In this document: positions 25,697-34,512 of the stretch, piece by piece | Position numbering within the stretch: the first letter of the stretch is position 1 | Layout of the letters: every line of letters begins with the position of its first letter | Origin: DASVCN01 sp040905665 | GTDB taxonomy: Bacteria > Deinococcota > Deinococci > Deinococcales > Trueperaceae | Length of the DNA: 64,000 nucleotides | NCBI GenBank assembly: GCA_040905665.1 | Contig: JBBDRD010000041.1 | Coordinates: forward strand, 62,001-126,000 | Direction of reading: 5' to 3' | The notes under the pieces: model-generated | Told to the model about the DNA's origin: nothing | What the model saw: only the letters and a program-made list of their open reading frames with translations | Databases searched by the model: none | Made by a program: the position numbers and the translations under genes

Positions 25697-26116
25697 GTGC
25701 GCAACCGCGATCTCGCCCGAGATCACGTCCGCCGCGCCAAGGCGCGCCTACGCGCCCTGGACGTGCTGTTCGACGCCGAGAGCTGGGCCGACGTGGTGCG
25801 CGAGTCCCAGGAGATCGTTGAACTCACCCTCAAGGCCCTGCTGCGAACCTCAATGATCGAACCTCCCCGCGTCCACGACGTCTCCGACGTCCTCCACACC
25901 CACCGGGAGCAGCTACCAGCGGTATTGGAGCCGGAGATCAACGCACTGGCTGCTATCTCACGTGACCTGCGACGGGACCGGGAACTCGCCTTCTACGGCG
26001 CCGAGGACCTCACACCATCGGACTTCTATACCCGCGAGGACGCCGAGCGCGCCCGAAACGGCGCACGAAAGGTCGTGGAACTCGTCGCGCCTCATGTCGA
26101 GGACGGGTCGTCCTGA
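25697..26116 (+). CDS. HEPN-domain protein, probable toxin partner
   Basis: A protein of 139 residues from the GTG at 25697. It is all-helical with ARDHVRRAKARLRALDVLFD at the start, a central VVRESQEIVELTLKALLRTS helix typical of HEPN proteins, and ISRDLRRDRELAFYGAEDL (about residues 86-104). The Arg-rich RDRELAFYG loop replaces the Rx4-6H motif of ribonuclease HEPN domains, so RNase activity is uncertain. Paired with a nucleotidyltransferase, such genes form type VII toxin-antitoxin systems in which the antitoxin AMPylates the toxin. It converges on hsdR. Confidence 0.75.
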   Translation: MRNRDLARDHVRRAKARLRALDVLFDAESWADVVRESQEIVELTLKALLRTSMIEPPRVHDVSDVLHTHREQLPAVLEPEINALAAISRDLRRDRELAFYGAEDLTPSDFYTREDAERARNGARKVVELVAPHVEDGSS

Positions 26117-26154
26117 TCCACTCCTGGAGATCTACAGCGTCTTCGGAAGCACCG

Positions 26155-29100
26155 CTACGACGGGTTGCTGGGCACCCCGCCATGAATCGACGACGTATCG
26201 TTCAATTCCAGATTTTCCGTCGACAACTCCGCCTGCCGCAGCACAAGCTGCGTCGCACCCTCCGCGAGGTCCGGTGGATAGCCATACTTGGCCAACAGGC
26301 GACGCACGTTCCGCCGCAGGCTCGCCCGCACCGACTCGCGCTGGGTCCAGTCGAGCTTCGGCATTTTCTTGACCATCTCAGTCAGTTCCCGCGCCATCAG
26401 TCGCAGGGTGTCGCTCTGCATCGCCTCCCTGGCCGAGCCGTTTTCCGCCAGAGCATCGTAGAACGCGGTCTCCTCGCTGCTCAGGCCCAGGTCTTCGCCG
26501 TGTCTTTGCGCATCTCGCAGGCTCTTCGCCAGATCGATCAGCCGCGCGATCATCTCGGCGATGGTGATCGCCTTGTTGCTGTAGCGCAGCATGGCATCTT
26601 CGAGCGCCTCGCGAAACTTGCGGCTCTGAACGATGTTGGTCCGCTCGGTGACGCCAATCTGGTCGTTCAGCAGCTTGCGCAGTGTCTCCAGCGCCAGGTT
26701 CTTCTGCTCCAACGCCGCCACCCGCCCGAGAAACTCGTCGCCTAGGATGTCGAGGCGGGCTTCGTCCAGCCCGGCGACGGCGAAGAGGTCGATGACCTCG
26801 TCCGCATTGACCGCGCCGCCGATGACCTGGCGCACGGCGGCGTCGATGTCGCGCTGCCGGCCGCGGCCGGGCCCGCTGTCGTATTCATCGCTCAGTCGCT
26901 TGTGGATCATCGCCACCACACGCTGCAAGAACGCCAGATGCGGCGTGATGGCCTCGGCCTCCGGACGTGGCACCGCCAGCGCGAAAGCGGCCGACAGTTC
27001 CTTGACCAGCGTACGCAGGCGCTTCCAGCCGTCGTTCTGCCCGAACACGTGATCGATCGCGCGCAAATACACCGGCAGCACGTCCCCAGGATCCGCGTCG
27101 AGCGCCTGCTCGTACTCGCAGCCGTGGAAGAAGCCGCGCAGCTTCTCGAACGCGGCCTGCATGGCGGGTACCGCCTCGTCCTGCACCTTCCTAACCGCCT
27201 CGCCCGTGCCACCGGCCTGGGTGTAACTGGCCAGCGCATCGGCCAACTGGTCGGCCAGGCCCAGCAGGTCAACGATAAGCCCGCCGGGCTTGTCGCCATA
27301 CACGCGGTTGACCCGGGCGATTGCCTGCATCAGATTGTGCCCGGCGAGCGGCTTGTCCAGGTACATCGTGTGCGCCGGCGGGCAATCGAAGCCGGTCAGC
27401 CACATGTCGCAGACGATCACCAAGCGCAGGTCGTCCTCGGGATTCTTGAAGCGCTCGGCTAGACGCTTGCGGGCCGCCTTGCTACGCACGTGGCTCTTGA
27501 GTGGTTCGGTGTCCTCGCTGCTGCCGGTGACGACGACTTTCATCGCCCCGCGCTCGTCATCCTCGTCGTTCCAGTCCGGACGAAGCGCGCGGATCGCCTC
27601 GTAAAGCCGCGCGGCGATGTCGCGGCTCATGGTCACGACCATCGCTTTGCCCTCCATCGCGGCGCGGCGCTTCTCCCAGTGCTCGACGATGAACGCCGCC
27701 AGCCGCTCGATGCGGTCCTTGGCGCCGACCAGCGTGTCCGCTGGCACCCGAATTCCTTCATCGACCACTTCCCCGCGCCGGTCCGCCTTGGCTACGTACT
27801 CAAGCACCTCTTCGGCTTCCCGAGCACCCTCTTCATCCACCTTCAGCTTAACGATGCGCGACTCGTAGTAGAGCGGCTTGGTCGCGCCGTCCTCCACCGC
27901 CTGGCGGATGTCGTAGACGTCCGCGTACTCGCCGAAGACGTGGATGGTGTTCTTATCGTCGCGCTCCAGCGGCGTGCCGGTGAAGCCGACGAAGGTCGCG
28001 TTGGGCAGCGCCTCGCGCATCCAGCGTGCGCCGCCCTCGATAAAGCCGTATTGGCCGCGGTGCGCCTCGTCGGCCATGACGACCAGGTTGCTGCGCTCCG
28101 AGATCACGCTGTGCGCCTCGGCGAACTTCTGGATCGTGGTGAACACCACGCCACCCGCCGCGCGGTCGAGCAGCGCCTGCAGATGCTCGCGACTCGCGGC
28201 TTGGACCGGGTCCTGCCGCAGCAGTGCGCGCCCGGCGGCGAAGGTATCGAAGAGCTGATCGTCCAGATCGTTGCGGTCGGTGATCATCACCACTGTCGGG
28301 TTGGTCATGCGCGGCTCGCGGATCAGCGCGCCGGCCAGCATCAGCATGGTCAGCGACTTGCCAGACCCCTGGGTGTGCCAGATCACGCCACCACGTCCGT
28401 CCCCATCGCCCGACGGCGGCTTCAGATGATCAAGCACACTCGCGCGTGCCCTACGCACCGCGCGGAACTGGTGGTAGCCCGCGATCTTCTTGGCTATCTC
28501 TCCGCGCTCGTCCTCCTCGAAGACGACGCAGGTCCGCAGGTAGTCGACCAGCGCACGGGACTCGAACAGTCCCCGGATTAGCGCCTCCAGCATCGGTGCA
28601 CCGCCACCCTCGTCATCCAGCGGCCGCCAGGGCATGAAACGCCCGCGGCCGCTGGTGATCGAGCCGACGCGGGTCAGCATCCCGTCCGAGACCACCAGCA
28701 CCAGGTTCGGCACGAACAGGTCGGGTGCAATCTGCATGTAGCGGCCGAGTTGATCGATGGCGACTCCCAGATCGGCCTGAGTGTCGGCCGGGTCCTTCAG
28801 CTCGATCACCGCGATCGGCAGCCCGTTCAGGAACACCGTCAGATCCGGGCGAATCACCTTGCCCGACGGTCCGGTGACGGTGAGCTGCCTTACGACCAGC
28901 AAATCGTGCGCGGCCGGATTCTCGAAATCGACCAGCCTGACGCGGCCGCCGCGCAGCTCACCATCGTTTGGGTCGCTCTTCGCATCGCGGTACTCGACCT
29001 CGACGCCGTCGGTGAGCAGCGCGTGGAACCAGCGGTTGTTCTGGATCAGCGTTGGGTGTGGCGCGCGCGCGATGACGCGGACGACCTCTTCGACAGTGTC

Positions 29101-29286
29101 GTACGGGAGATCGGGATTAAGGCGATGCAGTGCGGCGCCGAGGCGGCCGGTCAGTACAACCCGTGCCTCGTCGCTGCGCTCGCCTGCGGCATCTATCTCG
29201 ACGCCGCGCACTACAGACGCGTCGGTCTCGCCGAAGTGCAGAGAGGTCAAATCCTCTACGAACTGCTCGTCAACACCAGCCATCAT
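26155..29286 (-). CDS. hsdR: Type I restriction enzyme, R (motor and nuclease) subunit
   Basis: A protein of 1,043 residues, a normal length. The N-terminal nuclease domain has IRPDLTVFLNGLPIAVIELK, the PD-(D/E)xK motif. The helicase part has Walker A HTQGSGKSLT near residue 305, DEAH in MADEAHRGQYGF near 405, GFTGTPLE (motif III) and ARVNRVYGDKPGGLIVDLLG (motif VI). HsdR translocates and cuts DNA when HsdS meets an unmethylated target. The first ATG at 29286 overlaps the TGA of the preceding unknown gene if that gene is read in its -1 frame. It is the last gene of the operon. Confidence 0.95.
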   Translation of the reverse strand: MMAGVDEQFVEDLTSLHFGETDASVVRGVEIDAAGERSDEARVVLTGRLGAALHRLNPDLPYDTVEEVVRVIARAPHPTLIQNNRWFHALLTDGVEVEYRDAKSDPNDGELRGGRVRLVDFENPAAHDLLVVRQLTVTGPSGKVIRPDLTVFLNGLPIAVIELKDPADTQADLGVAIDQLGRYMQIAPDLFVPNLVLVVSDGMLTRVGSITSGRGRFMPWRPLDDEGGGAPMLEALIRGLFESRALVDYLRTCVVFEEDERGEIAKKIAGYHQFRAVRRARASVLDHLKPPSGDGDGRGGVIWHTQGSGKSLTMLMLAGALIREPRMTNPTVVMITDRNDLDDQLFDTFAAGRALLRQDPVQAASREHLQALLDRAAGGVVFTTIQKFAEAHSVISERSNLVVMADEAHRGQYGFIEGGARWMREALPNATFVGFTGTPLERDDKNTIHVFGEYADVYDIRQAVEDGATKPLYYESRIVKLKVDEEGAREAEEVLEYVAKADRRGEVVDEGIRVPADTLVGAKDRIERLAAFIVEHWEKRRAAMEGKAMVVTMSRDIAARLYEAIRALRPDWNDEDDERGAMKVVVTGSSEDTEPLKSHVRSKAARKRLAERFKNPEDDLRLVIVCDMWLTGFDCPPAHTMYLDKPLAGHNLMQAIARVNRVYGDKPGGLIVDLLGLADQLADALASYTQAGGTGEAVRKVQDEAVPAMQAAFEKLRGFFHGCEYEQALDADPGDVLPVYLRAIDHVFGQNDGWKRLRTLVKELSAAFALAVPRPEAEAITPHLAFLQRVVAMIHKRLSDEYDSGPGRGRQRDIDAAVRQVIGGAVNADEVIDLFAVAGLDEARLDILGDEFLGRVAALEQKNLALETLRKLLNDQIGVTERTNIVQSRKFREALEDAMLRYSNKAITIAEMIARLIDLAKSLRDAQRHGEDLGLSSEETAFYDALAENGSAREAMQSDTLRLMARELTEMVKKMPKLDWTQRESVRASLRRNVRRLLAKYGYPPDLAEGATQLVLRQAELSTENLELNDTSSIHGGVPSNPS

Positions 29287-29947
29287 CCACCGTCTCCAGC
29301 ATGTCCTAAGAGGCGATCGACTCGCACAAGAAGGGCCTCATGCAGCGCCGCTGGCGAAGTCCTAGCCGTCGAATCGGCGACGCACTCTAAATGCCATTCG
29401 TCGGCCTTCCTGCATTTGAAGTCGAAAACGCGCGTCCGATGTCCTGTGTCGCCAGTTTGTCAGAGGACAGATCCCTCCGCCTGCACTCGCGCCATCCCTG
29501 ATCCTTCCCATTGCGAAGAACGAGCGGTGCCAAAAATGTCGGAGCAGACGCAGCCTCGGACAGTGCAATTGCCGCTAACAAGCGAACCATCGACTCCCAT
29601 GTGTCCCGCAGACGGTGCAGACGCGTAACTGCCGGGCGGGGCCCTTCTAGGAAGCTATAGAAAGGTACGGCGATAGGAGCGGGGAATTGATCACACACGG
29701 TCTGCTCTACGTCAGTGCGAACCTGCACTAACGCATCGTCACGACCACGCCGGGCAGCGTCTGGAGCCATTCTTGCCAGCACGTCGGCAGGATGAAACTG
29801 CTCTTGCCCGACTTCAACGATCCCATACGATGACTCACACCAAACGCGATATTCGGCTTCGTCTCTGATTTGACGCCGCTCGGTAAGGCGCTGATCGGGA
29901 TCCAGGCTGTCAGCTTCCAGCTGATCTCGGGAGGGTGAGTCAGTCAC
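29283..29947 (-). pseudogene. Unknown accessory gene inside the type I restriction operon, probably frameshifted
   Basis: The intact frame runs from the ATG at 29947 to a stop at 29387 (186 residues) and starts eight bases inside hsdS. It contains EYRVWCESSYGIVEVGQEQF and LHRLRDTWESMVRLLAAIAL. Its last 17 residues look random. The -1 frame opens just upstream of that point and continues FDFKCRKADEWHLECVADST, then TARTSPAALHEALLVRVDRL, to a TGA at 29285-29283 that overlaps the hsdR ATG as ATGA. A one-base loss near 29410-29465 would explain this. I do not recognise the family. It may be a restriction-linked regulator or a second defence gene. Confidence 0.6.
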
Positions 29948-31244
29948 AATCGGCCCTCACTGCTCCCGATAGCAGCTGTGGCAAGAGGAAATCCCGCACC
30001 TGCGCCAACCGCTCGCTTTCCTTGACGCAAGATGTGAGTGCATTGAAGAGCGAATCAGCCGTTTGCTGATAGGCAGCGATGACCTCGGGAGTTGCCACGA
30101 CAACCGGCAAAGGACGGAAGTTCTTCTTGCTGATCTCAGGAAACGTAGTGCCACTCGCGTGTGCCTTTATCGCGTCCATTGAGGCGACCGCCCAGTTAAG
30201 AACGTAGGTGGGCGGCAACGGGCCATCACACACCATCGCGATGAATCCCTGGTTGATCGCGATCGGCACGCCAGCGATGGCCAGATAACCCACCGGCGCG
30301 CGGGAAGACATCAACACCGTACCGACGGGCAGGATGCCGGAACTGATGCTGCTAACGCCGGCGTCCGTGATTCGGCGCTCTGTGTTCAGCAGCACCGGGT
30401 GCGAGAGGCGCGACAAGTCCTTCGGGGTCGCCCAACAATGTTCGCCGCCGGCCCAGTATTCGGGGTTCTTCGTGCTTGGCGTTCCACCACCCTTTGCCGA
30501 TACGACATCGCCAATCGCCTTCACTTTCCACCCCTCCGGCACGGGGCCGGTGGCGGAATCGACGAAGCGGGTGGGCAGGGCGTCGAAGACGGGCTGGGGC
30601 ATGGAGGGGAAGGAGGCCGCGCCGGCCGCCCTGACCTTGACCGGCTCGAAGTCCACGAACCACGCCCGGAAGAGCGCCCGCGCCAGCCGCTCCAGCGCCC
30701 GCGCCGTCCGCCGATTCTGCTCGATCTTGTCGTCGAGCGCGCCGAGAACACCGGCTATGGCGCGTTGTACGGGCAGGGGCGGGAGCCGAAGCTCCATCGC
30801 GTGCAGTACGTCCGTCTGAAGACGACCGGTTCCGTGCGACGCTTGGTCCACGGCCGCAAGCAACTGCGCCTTGTGGGCAAGAAGCCAGTACGCGGTGAAT
30901 CGTGTGTCAGCGCCATTGGCTCCGCGAATGCCCTTCACATCCTGATTAAAGGTCATCGGCCGCGTGGCGATGCCCATCGGAACATCATTGTGTAGCGTCA
31001 TTCCTCGCACGAGCATCAGGATGTCGCCCGGCACCGCCAGCCGCACGCCGCCTGCGATGGCGGCTTCAGTCACCCGGTCCTCAGAGTCATGCAGGTAGAA
31101 GCTCTTGATCGACTTCGCGGATAACCATGGAATTGTGCCGCCCCAGAAGTCTGGATTGCTCTTGGATGGCGTGCCACCCGACATCCAATTGGTCACATCT
31201 CCAAGTGTGGTCGTCAGCCAATGCGTCGGTGTTTTGTCACTCAT
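29940..31244 (-). CDS. hsdS: Type I restriction-modification specificity subunit
   Basis: A protein of 434 residues with two target recognition domains. Each begins with the same kind of motif: VTNWMSGGTPSKSNPDFWGG near residue 20 and VVSAKGGGTPSTKNPEYWAG near residue 250. Each domain ends in a helical spacer, LPPLPVQRAIAGVLGALDDK and the final VKESERLAQVRDFLLPQLLS. HsdS binds a split DNA target and brings together HsdM and HsdR. Its start overlaps rhuM by eight bases. The DNA target cannot be deduced. Confidence 0.92.
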   Translation of the reverse strand: MSDKTPTHWLTTTLGDVTNWMSGGTPSKSNPDFWGGTIPWLSAKSIKSFYLHDSEDRVTEAAIAGGVRLAVPGDILMLVRGMTLHNDVPMGIATRPMTFNQDVKGIRGANGADTRFTAYWLLAHKAQLLAAVDQASHGTGRLQTDVLHAMELRLPPLPVQRAIAGVLGALDDKIEQNRRTARALERLARALFRAWFVDFEPVKVRAAGAASFPSMPQPVFDALPTRFVDSATGPVPEGWKVKAIGDVVSAKGGGTPSTKNPEYWAGGEHCWATPKDLSRLSHPVLLNTERRITDAGVSSISSGILPVGTVLMSSRAPVGYLAIAGVPIAINQGFIAMVCDGPLPPTYVLNWAVASMDAIKAHASGTTFPEISKKNFRPLPVVVATPEVIAAYQQTADSLFNALTSCVKESERLAQVRDFLLPQLLSGAVRADCD

Positions 31245-32349
31245 CCCCGCCCACTTTCGGCTTGCGCTTCGACGCCGCCTTCCCGGCGGCCTGCATTTCC
31301 GCCCCGCGCCCCGGCTCGAGCGCCGCCCCCGCCTCCAGCCGCTTCACCTCCTCGACCGCTTTGTCAAAGTCACTCGTCGGCCGTTCGGCCTCGAGTCGTC
31401 GGCGTTCCGCCTCGTGCTTCTCGAACTCGTCTCGCGCGTGCCGCTCGGCGAACTCGCGCGAGACGGTCCCCGCGTGGGTCAGGATGTTGCGCTCGTTGAA
31501 CTGTAGGAAGGCATCGAGCCGCTCGACCCACCCGGCCATGTGCATGAGCTTCTTGCGACGGGTCTGGTCTTCGGCGAAGTCGAGGTACATGGTCACGACG
31601 CGGTTGAGCTCGCGGATTTCTTCTTCGCTGAGGTAGTTCTTGGCGATCCCGACATCGGCTTTGCGGATCGGGCCGTGCGGCGCGTTCCTCCAGGTGGCCA
31701 GGCCCATGTGCGGCTGCGCGGCGTCGGCGCGGTCGGTGATGACCTCGGCGGCGGTGCGGCCGTGGATGGCGAAGTGCAGCTTGTTCTGGACGGTGGCGAA
31801 GAAGGTTTGGCTGACGGGGTGCGTCGGATCGTAGTCGACGCTGGTGGCGTAGATGTCGGTGATCTTCTGGTAGAACATCCGCTCGGAAGCGCGGATGTCG
31901 CGGATGCGCTCGAGCAGTTCGTCGAAGTAGTCCGTCCCAAGCGTCCTGCCTTCTTTGAGGCGTTCGTCGTCGAGCACGAATCCCTTGACGAGCAGCTCGC
32001 GGAGCTGGGCGGTGGCCCACTGGCGGAAGGCCGTGCCACGGGCCGAGCGGACCCGGTAGCCGACGGCGAGAATGGCGTCGAGGTTGTAGTGGTCGATCGC
32101 GCGGGAGACTTCCCGGGCGCCCTCGGTTTGAACTATCCGGAAATTCCGGATAGTTGCCGCCGGGTCGAGCTCGCCATCGCCGTAAATGTTGACCAGGTGC
32201 TCGTTGACGGTCTTGACGGAGACCTGGAAGAGTTCCGCTATGAGGCGCTGGGAGAGCCAGACGGTGCGGCCCTCGAGGCGGACCTGCAGGCGGGTGCCGC
32301 CGTCATGATAGATCAGCAGTTGGCCCTGCGGCTCTGCATCATTTGTCAT
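31237..32349 (-). CDS. rhuM: RhuM-family protein
   Basis: A protein of 370 residues. The start GQLLIYHDGGTRLQVRLEGR, then VWLSQRLIAELFQVSVKTVN and the following HLVNIYGDGEL match RhuM, first noted on Salmonella pathogenicity island 3. A conserved DAILAVGYRVRSARGTAFRQW motif is present (residues 90-110), then a helical region and a basic C-terminal tail. The first part resembles a DNA-binding helix-turn-helix. RhuM genes are often found inside type I restriction operons, and their molecular role is not settled. It overlaps both hsdM (11 bases) and hsdS (8 bases), so it is an integral operon member. Confidence 0.88.
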   Translation of the reverse strand: MTNDAEPQGQLLIYHDGGTRLQVRLEGRTVWLSQRLIAELFQVSVKTVNEHLVNIYGDGELDPAATIRNFRIVQTEGAREVSRAIDHYNLDAILAVGYRVRSARGTAFRQWATAQLRELLVKGFVLDDERLKEGRTLGTDYFDELLERIRDIRASERMFYQKITDIYATSVDYDPTHPVSQTFFATVQNKLHFAIHGRTAAEVITDRADAAQPHMGLATWRNAPHGPIRKADVGIAKNYLSEEEIRELNRVVTMYLDFAEDQTRRKKLMHMAGWVERLDAFLQFNERNILTHAGTVSREFAERHARDEFEKHEAERRRLEAERPTSDFDKAVEEVKRLEAGAALEPGRGAEMQAAGKAASKRKPKVGGDE

Positions 32350-34018
32350 GGTTGACGCGCCCTAGTTGCTCTCGCACCACACCCATCAACCGCTCTCCCT
32401 CCCCGAAGCACGCCTCCAACTCCGCCAGCAGCCGGGGGTACTTCTCCGCGAACGGTTCACCGTCGTCCTCCTGCGCCTCGGCGCCGACGTGGCGGCCGGG
32501 GGTGAGCACGAAGCCGTGCCTCTGGATCCCCTCGATCGTCTCGCGCTTGCAGAAGCCGGGGATGTCGTTGTACTCCCACTTCCCGTGCTGCTTCACGTCC
32601 CACCAGGCAGGGACGGGCTCCCCTCGCCACTGACGAAAGGCGTAGACGATGCGGCCAAGGTCCGAGTCGGGCTTCGGGTCGCCCATGCCGTCGGCCAGCA
32701 TGCTTTCGCCGTCGTCGCCGCCGGTGAGCACGCGCAGCGTCCGGGTCTGCATCGTGCCGAGCTTGCGTGCGTCGATGAAGAGCGTCTCGCCCTTGCGGTC
32801 ACGACCGCCGTCCTTGAGGTTCCGGCCGGTTTTGTCGCGGGTGAGGAACCAGAGGCAGGCGGGTATGCCGGTGGTGAGGAAGAGCTGGGCCGGCAGTGCG
32901 ACGATGCAATCCACCAGATCGGCCTCGACGATGCGCTGGCGGATCTCGCCCTCGCCGCCGGAGCCGGAGGAGAGCGAGCCGTTGGCCATGACGAAGCCGG
33001 CGACCCCGCCGCCGTGACCGTTGGCCGGCGCGAGGTGATGGACGAAGTGCTGGATCCAGGCGTAGTTGGCGTTGCCGACCGGCGGCGTGCCGTAGCGCCA
33101 TCGCACGTCGTCGGCCAGTAGCTTGCCCGACCAGTCCGAAACGTTGAACGGCGGATTGGCGAGGATGTAATCGGCCTTGAGGTCCGGATGCAAGTTGCGC
33201 AGGAAGCTGTCGGCGGGATGACTGCCTAGGTTGGCTTCGATGCCGCGGATGGCGAGGTTCATGTGCGCGAGCCGCCAGGTGGTGGGGTTCGACTCCTGGC
33301 CGAAGATCGAGATGTCGGTCTTCTGCCCGCCGTGGGCTTCCACGAAGCGCTCGGACTGCACGAACATGCCCGCCGAGCCGCAGCAGGGGTCGTAGACGCG
33401 GCCCTCGTACGGTTCGAGCATCTCGACCAGGAGCCGGACAATGGAGCGCGGCGTGAAGAACTCGCCGCCGAGCTTACCCTCGGCCTGAGCGAACTTGCCG
33501 AGGAAGTACTCGTAGACGCGGCCGAGTGTGTCGCGCGCCTTTGCGCGGTCGCCCTTGAAGCCGATGTCGGCGATAAGGTCGATCAGTCCCTTCATCTTCT
33601 CCGGTGCGATGCCGCGTCGCGCGTAGTCGCGCGGCAGCTTGCCCTTGAGATTGGGGTTGTCACGCTCGACGGCGAGGATGGCGTCGTCGATCAGCGTGGC
33701 GATGTCGGGACGCGTGGCCCGGTTCAACAGGTTGGCCCAACGCGACCCGGGCGGCACCCAGAACACCCGCTCGGCGGTGTACTCGTCACGGTTCTCGAGC
33801 AGGCTTTCAAGTTGCGGGCCGCTGATGCCTTCGACTCCCAGCTCGGCCCTGAGCTCGTCGCGGCGGGCGTCGAAGGAGTCGGAGATGTACTTCAGGAAGA
33901 GCAGACCGAGGACTACATGCTTGTACTCGGCGGCATCGATCTGGCCGCGCAGCGCGTCGGCGGACTTCCAGAGGATTTCGGCTCTGGTCAGATCGGTGTT
34001 AGCTTCATCATTCGGCAT
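32339..34018 (-). CDS. hsdM: Type I restriction-modification DNA adenine methyltransferase
   Basis: A protein of 559 residues from the ATG at 34018, which has GGAGT seven bases upstream; a GTG at 34027 is less likely. It has the helical N-terminal domain (EYKHVVLGLLFLKYISDSFD), then GGEFFTPRSIVRLLVEML, the AdoMet loop VYDPCCGSAGMF and the catalytic NPPF in DYILANPPFNVSDW near residue 288. It makes N6-methyladenine at the HsdS target and protects host DNA. It is the first intact gene of the operon and is followed by rhuM, hsdS, an unknown gene and hsdR. Confidence 0.95.
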   Translation of the reverse strand: MPNDEANTDLTRAEILWKSADALRGQIDAAEYKHVVLGLLFLKYISDSFDARRDELRAELGVEGISGPQLESLLENRDEYTAERVFWVPPGSRWANLLNRATRPDIATLIDDAILAVERDNPNLKGKLPRDYARRGIAPEKMKGLIDLIADIGFKGDRAKARDTLGRVYEYFLGKFAQAEGKLGGEFFTPRSIVRLLVEMLEPYEGRVYDPCCGSAGMFVQSERFVEAHGGQKTDISIFGQESNPTTWRLAHMNLAIRGIEANLGSHPADSFLRNLHPDLKADYILANPPFNVSDWSGKLLADDVRWRYGTPPVGNANYAWIQHFVHHLAPANGHGGGVAGFVMANGSLSSGSGGEGEIRQRIVEADLVDCIVALPAQLFLTTGIPACLWFLTRDKTGRNLKDGGRDRKGETLFIDARKLGTMQTRTLRVLTGGDDGESMLADGMGDPKPDSDLGRIVYAFRQWRGEPVPAWWDVKQHGKWEYNDIPGFCKRETIEGIQRHGFVLTPGRHVGAEAQEDDGEPFAEKYPRLLAELEACFGEGERLMGVVREQLGRVNHDK

Positions 34019-34390
34019 GTGCAGCACTCCAGTTAGCCTTTCGTGTCGTGGCTGCGGCGGGCGAAACAGTTTTGTCCGTCTCGATGAGCGTCGCCAAAGC
34101 GTCCGCCTTCGACGGCCGCGGGATCTGGTTCCGGAACTCGAAGTTGACCAGAATTTCCTGCACTTCGGGCGAGAACCCCTCTATGTACGCCTCGAAGTCC
34201 GCTCCCAGCTGCTGCTGGTCGCGCGGTTGCGCAGCTCGCGCACCGTGGAACGGGCTCATTCTCCGCACATACAGGTCACGGAGCACGTCGTCCGCGACGC
34301 CCAGATGACGTTGGTGATCCAGTTCAGGTCGGTCGAGCGCACACTAGCCGACCCAGCCACGACCGGGGCGTGTTGATCGATGATAGCCAT
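34008..34390 (-). pseudogene. Remnant of a second, different hsdM-type methyltransferase gene
   Basis: From the ATG at 34390 the frame reads DLNWITNVIW. A shift at the G run at 34300-34302 (one G missing) leads into VADDVLRDLYVRR, so together they give the WxxxIWGVADDVLRDLYVR start of one HsdM class. A large part is then absent and the frame continues with DFEAYIEGFSPEVQEILVNF and EFRNQIPRPSKADALATLIE, sequence found later in that class. The end overlaps the start of the intact hsdM. The piece is frameshifted and internally deleted. It shows that another modification gene once stood here. Confidence 0.7.
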
Positions 34391-34512
34391 AGAGCAAGAT
34401 ACCGCGAAGGACCCATTGGGACGACGATGATCGCGGCTGGCTACCCGTACACGCCGTGAAGCTGCTGGGTGACCTTGGAGGCGCCACCACCACGCCTGCA
34501 CTACTGCCTGCC

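Noticed and set aside
27490..28581. Open frame of 363 codons on the plus strand inside hsdR
   Set aside because: It is antisense to helicase motifs of HsdR and has no recognisable protein pattern.
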